Positions 46,236 through 52,999 of a stretch of DNA of 55,420 bases are shown one piece after another (the stretch's first letter is position 1; each line of letters begins with the position of its first letter). The DNA comes from an uncultured delta proteobacterium (GTDB lineage Bacteria > Myxococcota_A > Polyangia > Polyangiales > Polyangiaceae). The notes under the pieces were generated by a model. That model saw nothing but the letters and a program-made list of their open reading frames with translations, ran no database searches and was not told the origin of the DNA. The position numbers and the translations under genes were made by a program. The stretch spans positions 1 to 55,420 of the forward strand of contig CAIQDA010000117.1 in assembly GCA_903870415.1 (NCBI GenBank). The letters are read 5' to 3'.

Positions 46236-48005
46236 TTAGGAGCCGTTCGTGGGTCGATCGTCTCGGCGAATGCCGCCCCATCCGGCGCTGAGCTCGTGAA
46301 TGAGCTTGGCCTCAAGCTGCATCGCAGGCTCGGGCGCCCCGAGAAAGTGGCCCTGCGCCTCCGTGCAACCGATCGCACGAAGCTGCTCGATTTGCTCGGA
46401 ACTCTCGACGCCCTCGGCGACGACTCGAAGCTCCAGCGCTCGCGCGAGCGCCACGATACCGCGGGTGACATGTTCGCCGTCGCGGCCCTGCGCGAGGTCG
46501 CTGACGAACGTGTGATCGATCTTCACCGCGTCGATGGCGAAGCGTCGCAAGTACTTGAGCGACGATGACCCCGTGCCGAAGTCGTCGATCACGACCGTCG
46601 CCCCAACGGCGTCGAGTTCCTCGATGCGCGCAAGACTCGCGTGGACGTCGTGCATCGCCACACGCTCGGTGATCTCCAGCTCGAGCGCGCCCGTGGGAAG
46701 CCCCGAGGAGCGGAGCGCTTGATCGACCGTTCGAGGGAGGTCGGGATCGAGGAAGTGACGCGCGGACACGTTCACCGCCATGCGGAATCGCCGCCCCGTG
46801 AGTTCACGCCACGCACGCAACTGACGGCACGCGGTGTGGAAGACCCAACGCTCCACGTCGACCATGCCGCCGCTCGCTTCGAGTGCTCGAACGAACTGTG
46901 CAGCATGCACGAGTCCATGACCCGGTCGCGACCAGCGAAGGAAGGCTTCGACGCCCGCAAGTTCGTTCGTTCGCAGGTCAAACTGTGGCTGGTAATGGAG
47001 CACGAACTGCTCTTGCGCGAGCGCATCGCGGAGCGCGTCGAGGAGCGAACGTTCCGCCGAAGTTCGGTCCACCGTGCGATTGGACGCAAGCACAGCCTGG
47101 CCGGGACTCGTGCGTTTTGCCAAGCGAAGAGCTTCGTCGGCCACCTCGCACAGGCGGTCGACTTGCTCGCCGTCCACCGGGTAGAGGGCGACGCCTGCGG
47201 TAACGGCCGGCCGCACCTCGTGCTCACCGTATCGCCATACGCGCGAGACCGAGGCGAGAAGAGCGGCCACCACCGTCGAGGCTTCGCTTGGTTCGGTGAT
47301 GCCGTCGAGGCGCACGAAAAACTGATCGTCTCCGCGACGCGCAACGTGAGGATCATTTTCGCAAGCGTCGACGATGCGCGTGCCCACCTCACGGAGAAGC
47401 TCGTCTCCCGCGTGCCGCCCCAGGCGATGGTTCAAGTCTCGAAAGCCGTCGATGTCGAAAACCGCGAGGGCGAATCCGCGACGACCATGCCCCGAATGCT
47501 GAATCGCGTGCGCCGTCTGACGCCGGAACGCGTGAACGTTCGGCAAGCCCGTGAGCGGGTCCTCGAGGCGAAGTCGCTCGATCTCGTTTTCGGCGTCGCG
47601 ACGCAAGAGCGCGTAACGAATTGCACGGAGAATCCCTCGCGAAACACATTCGTCAACGCCAAGAACCGCGTGCGCACCGAAGCGAAGGAGGGCGTCGCCT
47701 TGCGCGTCGTCATCGGCGCTCACGACACCGATCACCGCCTCGGTCGGAAACTCCCGCTGCACCTCAAGGAGCCTCGCCAAAGGGTCGCCGCCATAAGACG
47801 CGTCGACGATCACAAGGTCGATGCCCTGCACCTCGTCGCCCGCGCGAATCGGCCCGAGCGCCAAGGTGGATTCGGAACCGAGAACCTGCCGAAGCACGGC
47901 ATGCCATGACGGAACCGCCTCGCCGCAAACAAGCCTTGCGCGTAGCGACGGAGCCTCGCCCGAGGACCTGTACGCCTCATTCGTGGTCGCGGGCTCGCTG
48001 TTCAT
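46236..48005 (-). CDS. Cyclic-di-GMP phosphodiesterase: degenerate receiver and GGDEF, intact EAL
   Basis: A 589-residue signalling protein. Residues about 25-135 form a receiver-like fold with the phospho-Asp region IVDAS but the conserved lysine missing. The GGDEF domain (about 145-310) has RRGDDQFF in place of GGDEF, so cyclase activity is not expected. The EAL domain (about 325-580) keeps the catalytic set: GVEAFLRW, NVSARHF, EITERVA, IDDFGTGSSSLKYLRR, KIDHTF, AEGVES and QGHFLG. The protein would hydrolyse c-di-GMP, with the GGDEF domain perhaps binding GTP as a regulator. ATG 48005 has GAGG close upstream (two-base spacing). Confidence 0.92.
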   Translation of the reverse strand: MNSEPATTNEAYRSSGEAPSLRARLVCGEAVPSWHAVLRQVLGSESTLALGPIRAGDEVQGIDLVIVDASYGGDPLARLLEVQREFPTEAVIGVVSADDDAQGDALLRFGAHAVLGVDECVSRGILRAIRYALLRRDAENEIERLRLEDPLTGLPNVHAFRRQTAHAIQHSGHGRRGFALAVFDIDGFRDLNHRLGRHAGDELLREVGTRIVDACENDPHVARRGDDQFFVRLDGITEPSEASTVVAALLASVSRVWRYGEHEVRPAVTAGVALYPVDGEQVDRLCEVADEALRLAKRTSPGQAVLASNRTVDRTSAERSLLDALRDALAQEQFVLHYQPQFDLRTNELAGVEAFLRWSRPGHGLVHAAQFVRALEASGGMVDVERWVFHTACRQLRAWRELTGRRFRMAVNVSARHFLDPDLPRTVDQALRSSGLPTGALELEITERVAMHDVHASLARIEELDAVGATVVIDDFGTGSSSLKYLRRFAIDAVKIDHTFVSDLAQGRDGEHVTRGIVALARALELRVVAEGVESSEQIEQLRAIGCTEAQGHFLGAPEPAMQLEAKLIHELSAGWGGIRRDDRPTNGS

Positions 48006-48295
48006 CGCCTCAAGTATCGGCGTTCTTTGCGGCCAGCGCAACGTGCGCGCAACCAAGTTGGCAGCGCCCCGGGCGAAGACCCGCAGAGGCCCCTACTCGC
48101 CTCGCTTCCGCCGCACTGCGCCCCTTCGATGACGCAGGCGGCCGCGAGCGCCATGCGATCGCCTGACCACCTGAACGAGCGATTCCGGGGGCCAGCCATC
48201 GCGTGAACCGTTGACGATGCACGCCCGCGCCTTCATGCATTCTGCACACTTCGAGCGAACGCGTGTCGCGTGTCGCCGACGCGAATTCCAAAGTT

Positions 48296-48326
48296 GCGAA
48301 AAGCTATCGCAACGTGGGCTTTTCGC
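48296..48326 (+). promoter_or_regulatory. Leader hairpins upstream of the SelL-like gene
   Basis: A nine-base inverted repeat GCGAAAAGC (48296-48304) and GCTTTTCGC (48318-48326) with a 13-base loop. An alternative stem, GTTGCG (48293-48298) with CGCAAC (48308-48313), uses part of the same left arm, so the two cannot form together. The structure ends about 50 bases before the ATG. The rest of the 48006-48376 gap shows no credible gene. Confidence 0.45.
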
Positions 48327-48376
48327 TGCTCACGGTTCTCAAGCGCGATACCCCTTAGGAATCTTCGGAGTTATCG

Positions 48377-48910
48377 ATGGTCGCCGACACGCTCCATTTC
48401 GCCCTCAGCCAAACCACCACGACGACAGGCGTGCCGCTTGCGGCGATCGCGGACGAGCGTCCTTCGCTGTTCGTCTTCCTTCGTCACTTCGGGTGCACGT
48501 TTTGCCGCGAGGCCGTGAGCGACCTCGTGCGCATGCGCGCCGCGATCAACGAGCGTGCGCGACTCGTCGTCGTGCACATGGGATCGCCCAGCGAAGGTAC
48601 GACGTTTCTGACCGAGCGAGGACTCCCCGGCGTCGACCACGTGAGCGACCCGAAGGCCCGGCTTTACGAAGCCTTCGGCCTTGAGCGCGGCACCGCGTCG
48701 CAGCTCTTCGGACCGGCCGTGTGGAAACGAGGTCTTGAGGCAGGGGTTCTCGCAGGTCACGGCATCGGGCTTCTCGCGGCCGACGGCTTTCGTATGCCTG
48801 GGGTTTTCCTTATTTTTCGCGGTGAACTCTTGCGGTCGTTCGTTCACCGAAACGCCGGCGAACGGCCCAGTTACGCGGACTTGGCTGTGTGCCCGACCTC
48901 CGCGCGATGA
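48377..48910 (+). CDS. SelL-like / AhpC-TSA-2 redox protein with CxxC
   Basis: A 177-residue thioredoxin-fold protein. The active site is FGCTFCREAVSDL, with two cysteines in the position where SelL selenoproteins have selenocysteine pairs; both codons here are TGC. Other family features are the VVVHMGSP strand and GFRMPGVFLIFRGELL. It may reduce peroxides or disulfides in the cytoplasm. GGAG lies six bases before ATG 48377. It is preceded by a long leader with paired hairpins and is separate from the preceding divergent EAL gene. Whether it is redox-active and what it protects are unknown. Confidence 0.87.
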   Translation: MVADTLHFALSQTTTTTGVPLAAIADERPSLFVFLRHFGCTFCREAVSDLVRMRAAINERARLVVVHMGSPSEGTTFLTERGLPGVDHVSDPKARLYEAFGLERGTASQLFGPAVWKRGLEAGVLAGHGIGLLAADGFRMPGVFLIFRGELLRSFVHRNAGERPSYADLAVCPTSAR

Positions 48911-48985
48911 GCCTCGCGTTTCTTGTTCCGCTCAGGGATTCGAATGGTACCGTAGCGGTCTCGTAGGCATCGCCTCGGAAATCGC

Positions 48986-49882
48986 ATGAACGGAAACAAC
49001 CAAGCTCTCCTCATCGGCAATCCCGACAGCGTCGTTCACGCGGTCGACCGTCGCTTCCAGGCGCTCGGCTTGCCGTGCGTCGCCATCTCCGACGCCAGCG
49101 AGGCTGTCGATGTGATCCGCGAGGGCCGCGTCGTGACGTTCGTCGCGATCGATGAAGCCATCGGCGAAACGGCTGCAGCGGAGGTGCTCTCGGCCTCGAA
49201 GACGCTTTACCCCGAGGCCCCGGTGCTTTGGGTCGGCGCCGACCGCGGTCCCGAGCGTTTTCTCTATCCGCCTGACGCGGTCGTTTCACCGACAAGCAAG
49301 CCGAACGAAGTCGAGCGCGCAGGCGAGCGTTTGCTTCGCGCGGTGTTTTATCCAGACAACCTCGTCGCAGCTTTCGAGACGTCGCTCCAGACCGTGCTCA
49401 GCGGCAGCTTCGACGTGCACGCGAAGCTCGACGACGTGTACTTGCGATCGAACCGCAACGTCCTCGCGTTCGTGAACACGCTGCTGCCCTTCGCAGGCAA
49501 AAAAGTCAGCGGGCGCCTCGCGGTGTCCTCGTCGCTCCTCTACTTGAAGTCCGTCCACAAGCGCATCTTCGGTGCGGACGTGCCGGCGACCATCGACGAC
49601 GCGGAAGATATCGCCGCGGAAATGTGCAACCAAACGCTTGGAACGCTGAAGGTGTTTCTCGCGCGGCGCGGCATCACGATCGAGTCGGGCTTGCCCATGA
49701 TGATCCGCGGCCAGCAGGCGGAGATTCGTTACAAGGCGACGCACCCGGCCCTCGTCTTTCGCCTCGAAGAGCCGCAGGGAACGCTCTTCTTCGAAGCGTA
49801 CTTCGACATCTTCAACGTCGCCGAACTGAGCCGACCGATCGACGGCGACTTCATCAAACCGGGCCTCGTGACGACACTCTGA
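48986..49882 (+). CDS. Receiver-like domain fused to CheX-like phosphatase domain
   Basis: A 298-residue protein. Residues 1-115 resemble a receiver fold (NQALLIGNPDSVVHAVDRRF, VTFVAIDEAIGE) but with no clear phospho-acceptor triad. The C-terminal part (about 125-298) resembles CheX, with DIAAEMCNQTLGTLKVF carrying the Glu-x-x-Asn phosphatase pair, then a beta sheet (RLEEPQGTLFFEAYF). CheX proteins dephosphorylate CheY-like receivers, so this may modulate a two-component or chemotaxis-like pathway. The gene precedes the ECF sigma factor by 40 bases on the same strand, and may be transcribed with it. Confidence 0.82.
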   Translation: MNGNNQALLIGNPDSVVHAVDRRFQALGLPCVAISDASEAVDVIREGRVVTFVAIDEAIGETAAAEVLSASKTLYPEAPVLWVGADRGPERFLYPPDAVVSPTSKPNEVERAGERLLRAVFYPDNLVAAFETSLQTVLSGSFDVHAKLDDVYLRSNRNVLAFVNTLLPFAGKKVSGRLAVSSSLLYLKSVHKRIFGADVPATIDDAEDIAAEMCNQTLGTLKVFLARRGITIESGLPMMIRGQQAEIRYKATHPALVFRLEEPQGTLFFEAYFDIFNVAELSRPIDGDFIKPGLVTTL

Positions 49883-49922
49883 CCATCCGGTTTCGGGCAG
49901 GCGTTCATCGGGGGGAGCGAAC

Positions 49923-50567
49923 GTGAGCGGAGGAGTCGTCGACGTCGCGCTGTTGCCGGCCGTGCTTGCGCGCGAGCCGGTGGCGATGCGTTCGTTCATT
50001 CGCAGCGCGAAGGTCGTTGTCGAAGCGCGTATCGCTCGCACGCTCGTTCGCTCCGGACGTCGCCATGGGGATCGCGACGCACGGCAAGAGGTCGCGGACA
50101 TCGCGCAGGAAGTGTTTCTTCACCTCTTCGACAACGACAGCGCGGTACTTCGATCGTGGGATCCCCATCGCGGTCTCTCGCTCGCGAACTTCATCGGCCT
50201 CGTGTCCGAGCGCGACGCCGTCTCCATCTTGCGCAGCGGACGACGATCGCCGTGGACCGACGACCCGACGGACTTCGCGCTCGAACATGACCTCTCCGAC
50301 GCGAGCACCCCGTCGCTTCACCGCGTCCTGCATTCGCGCGAGATGCTGCTCAAGGTCGTCGACCGGCTGCGCGAGGAACTGAGTCCGCGCGGGTTCGAGC
50401 TCTTCGTTCGCCTGTATGTCGACGAGGCCACCGTCGACGAAGTCTGCGCAGGTTTCGCGATGCAAGCCGACGCGGTCTACGCGTGGAGAAGTCGCTTGGC
50501 CAAGCGGGTCCGCAGTCTGGTCGATGAAATTTTTCCGCCCGATTCCACGTCAGATTCGCTCGCGTGA
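49923..50567 (+). CDS. ECF-type sigma factor
   Basis: A 214-residue RNA polymerase sigma factor of the extracytoplasmic-function class. Region 2 is seen in EVADIAQEVFLHLFD followed by LSLANFIGLVSERDAVSILRS; region 4 is the helix-turn-helix near GFELFVRLYVDEATVDEVC. The region between is short and Asp/Ser-rich. It starts at GTG 49923 with GGGGGGAG five bases upstream. It is followed by a membrane protein with the layout of an anti-sigma factor, 27 bases downstream, a typical ECF pair. Target promoters are not identified. Confidence 0.92.
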   Translation: MSGGVVDVALLPAVLAREPVAMRSFIRSAKVVVEARIARTLVRSGRRHGDRDARQEVADIAQEVFLHLFDNDSAVLRSWDPHRGLSLANFIGLVSERDAVSILRSGRRSPWTDDPTDFALEHDLSDASTPSLHRVLHSREMLLKVVDRLREELSPRGFELFVRLYVDEATVDEVCAGFAMQADAVYAWRSRLAKRVRSLVDEIFPPDSTSDSLA

Positions 50568-50594
50568 CCGCGAAGTTCTCTGCGTGAGGTTCCC

Positions 50595-51242
50595 ATGAAC
50601 GACGACGAACTCCTGAAGCGTATTGGTCGCGAACTTCGCGATGACGCCGCGCGTGCGCCGAGCGCCGACGAAGACGCACTTTCTGGAAGCCTCGACGCGG
50701 CGTTCGAGGATCGCCTCTTTGAAAAATTGGCCCTCGCCGAAACGAAGGTGGAGGCGCCGCGGAACTTGATTCCCTTTCCTCCGAACCGTTCGAGCCTTCG
50801 CTCCCGATGGACCGCCGGCGTCGGAATCGTGTTCGCCGCGGCCGCTGCTTTCTTTCTCGTGCAACGTGCCCCCTCCGCCGCTCTCGGCTCCTACGAACTT
50901 TCCTCGTCCAGCGAGAGCATGGAACGGGGCGCGGAGAATGCGCCGCCGGCCCTCATCACCGCAACGGTCGGTCGCCCGCTGACGCTCGTTCTCAGGCCCA
51001 CGACGAAGGCCTCGGCGACGCCCGACGTCCACGTCTTTTCGGTCTTCGGCCGTGAGCGCACCGCGTGGATTTCCAAGGTCGAGACGGCCACGTCCGGTGC
51101 CTTGCGCGTCACGACCGAACCGGCGCACGCGGGTCGCGGTGAGCTTGAGGTCGTCGTGGTGCCGAAGGATCAACGCGCGGACGCGGAGCCCCGTCTTGTG
51201 TTCACGAAGCCCCTCGACGTTCGAGCGTCATCAAAAGAATGA
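50595..51242 (+). CDS. Probable anti-sigma or sigma-associated membrane protein
   Basis: A 215-residue protein with a cytoplasmic N-terminus (about 1-70, acidic and helical), one transmembrane helix (about 73-90) and a periplasmic beta-rich domain (about 100-210). That layout and its place directly after the ECF sigma gene suggest it inhibits the sigma factor. It lacks the HxxxCxxC zinc anti-sigma motif, so this is inference from context, not homology. GAGG lies five bases before the ATG. A possible terminator hairpin follows. Confidence 0.75.
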   Translation: MNDDELLKRIGRELRDDAARAPSADEDALSGSLDAAFEDRLFEKLALAETKVEAPRNLIPFPPNRSSLRSRWTAGVGIVFAAAAAFFLVQRAPSAALGSYELSSSSESMERGAENAPPALITATVGRPLTLVLRPTTKASATPDVHVFSVFGRERTAWISKVETATSGALRVTTEPAHAGRGELEVVVVPKDQRADAEPRLVFTKPLDVRASSKE

Positions 51243-51268
51243 GGGGACTCGCTTTCGCCAGCCCCCTC
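51241..51268 (+). terminator. Possible terminator after the sigma-factor operon
   Basis: Arms GAGGGG (51241-51246) and CCCCTC (51263-51268) with a 16-base loop, overlapping the end of the membrane protein gene and facing the convergent desaturase gene. There is no U-run after it, so it is a weak candidate. Confidence 0.35.
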
Positions 51269-51321
51269 GTTCACTAACCTAGCCGACGGATGACCGAAGG
51301 CTTACCTCAACGCTACAGCGC

Positions 51322-52371
51322 CTACTCGGCGGGTGCGTCCGCGAGGGGATCCCAGTTCAGGTCGTTGGTGGCCGGCGCCGGGTATTGGTACTTTCCCGTC
51401 GTCTTCGAATACGCGCCCCAGATCGTCGTTTCGATGGGCGCGTTTGCGCGCTCGAAATGACCGTTCGCCTTGAGGAAGGCATGGACCTTCGGCAGGTTGA
51501 AGAACGGCACCGACGGGTACATGTGGTGCTCAAGATGGTAGTTGATGTTGTGGTAAAGGAACGTGAACCACGGGTGAATGCGTGAGCGCGTGTCCCGGAG
51601 AATGCCCTCTTCGAGGCCCGCATGCTCCACGTACGGCCGCAGGCCCGAGTAGTGCACGACCACAAGGTGCGGGAGCACGACGCAAATGATGCCCGTCGCC
51701 AGGTCCTTCATCGTGATCCAGATGTAGAGGCTCGCGTAGGCGCCCGTGACGAGCAGGTTCAAGACCGCAAGAGCCGTCGTGGCCCGCTTCGAGAATGGAA
51801 GCTTCACCTTCAAGGGAAGGTCGAGGCCCATCGAGAGACGAGCGCCGTAGATGGCGTACTTCATGTCGGCGTCGAGGCGGGCGAACATCACGCGCGAAAG
51901 AAACGTCTTGTACTTTGCAAAGACTTTCGCGTCGGGGTCCGAGGCCTGGTTCGTGTAGCGATGGTGGTTCCAGTGCGACGCCGCGAAGCCGGTCACGCTG
52001 AAGCCGATGATCACCGACGAAGAGATGAGGCCCGTGATGGCGCTCAGGTACTTGTTCTTATGGAGCGAGAGGTGAAAACCCTCGTGCCCGACGAGGCCGA
52101 GGATCTGCATTCCCTGGCCTGAGAGAAACACGAACGGCGCCATGAGAGCCACGCGCAAGGCCACGTGCAGCGACGCGAACGACCAAATGGTTCGCGAGAT
52201 GGCACCGAAACCGAGAACGAACGCGAGCCCGTAGGCGATGAAGCCGAGGGTGCGGAGGAAGTTCGGTTCGTAGAACTCGCGCGGCAGAATGGGCGGGCGA
52301 GCGTAACGGGCAGAGGGGACAGTTTCAGCTTGGATGCCACTGTCGGGCTTGGTCCATTGGTTCGGACGCAT
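51322..52371 (-). CDS. Membrane fatty acid desaturase
   Basis: A 349-residue integral membrane enzyme. Three histidine boxes of the membrane desaturase family are present: HEGFH (about 118-122), HWNHHRYTN and HNINYHLEHH, which bind the di-iron centre. At least four hydrophobic segments surround them. It would introduce a double bond into membrane lipid acyl chains. The third box with NYHLEHH is that of acyl-lipid/delta-type desaturases; the substrate cannot be told. The start at 52371 has GGGG six bases upstream. It lies 80 bases after the EVE gene on the same strand, so they may be co-transcribed. Confidence 0.93.
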   Translation of the reverse strand: MRPNQWTKPDSGIQAETVPSARYARPPILPREFYEPNFLRTLGFIAYGLAFVLGFGAISRTIWSFASLHVALRVALMAPFVFLSGQGMQILGLVGHEGFHLSLHKNKYLSAITGLISSSVIIGFSVTGFAASHWNHHRYTNQASDPDAKVFAKYKTFLSRVMFARLDADMKYAIYGARLSMGLDLPLKVKLPFSKRATTALAVLNLLVTGAYASLYIWITMKDLATGIICVVLPHLVVVHYSGLRPYVEHAGLEEGILRDTRSRIHPWFTFLYHNINYHLEHHMYPSVPFFNLPKVHAFLKANGHFERANAPIETTIWGAYSKTTGKYQYPAPATNDLNWDPLADAPAE

Positions 52372-52451
52372 GACGACCCCGGGGGCGAGAGGATTCTAGA
52401 ATTGTGGAGGGCAACCACGAAGCCGTCGAGATCGTTCCATGCGAAGATTTT

Positions 52452-52889
52452 TCACGTCCTGACGCGCCGCGAAAGCTTACATGCACCCATATGTAGGATG
52501 TGTGCAAATTCTTCGCTCGTCACCGGGACCACGGAAAGGCGCGATCGCTTCAGCATCGCCATCTCCGCGAGCGTCGAATCGGCCTTGATGGCCGCGAGCG
52601 TGACGGGCTTTGGCAGCGCAACGACAGGCTCCACGTCCACCACGCTCCAGTCTTCGTCGGTCGTCGGGTCTTGGTACGCGGTGCGGGAAACGCGGGCGAC
52701 GCCGACCACCTCTTTGCCCTCATTCGAGTGGTAAAAAAGCACGAGATCGCCCTTGGCCATTGCCCGGAGGTTGTTGCGCGCTTCGAAGTTGCGCACGCCG
52801 TCCCACGAGGTGCGCCCGTCGGCGACGAGCTGGGTCCATGGGTACTTGGAGGGCTCGCTTTTCGCGAGCCAAGTGCGGGCGGCCGTCAT
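52452..52889 (-). CDS. EVE-domain protein
   Basis: A 145-residue single-domain protein of the EVE family (PUA-like fold). It begins TWLAKSEPSKYPWTQL and contains WDGVRNFEARNNLRAM, GDLVLFYHSNEGKEVVGVARV and AYQDPTTDEDW, all hallmarks. EVE domains recognise modified bases in DNA or RNA, and in some bacteria are part of defence systems; here it is a stand-alone domain. ATG 52889 gives the usual N-terminus with a weak Shine-Dalgarno; the frame extends further upstream without family similarity. Confidence 0.93.
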   Translation of the reverse strand: MTAARTWLAKSEPSKYPWTQLVADGRTSWDGVRNFEARNNLRAMAKGDLVLFYHSNEGKEVVGVARVSRTAYQDPTTDEDWSVVDVEPVVALPKPVTLAAIKADSTLAEMAMLKRSRLSVVPVTSEEFAHILHMGACKLSRRVRT

Positions 52890-52999
52890 CGTCGTAGGAT
52901 GCCAGAGACCCCTTCGCGGCTTGCGATGGAATCGTCGCTGAAGTTTTTTCGTCCGCCCCTTTTGAGCCCGCCGTGACCCTAGGCTCTGCCGCGGTCCCG

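Noticed and set aside
48377-48910. Selenoprotein with in-frame UGA
   Set aside because: Both active-site positions are TGC cysteine codons and the frame contains no internal TGA.
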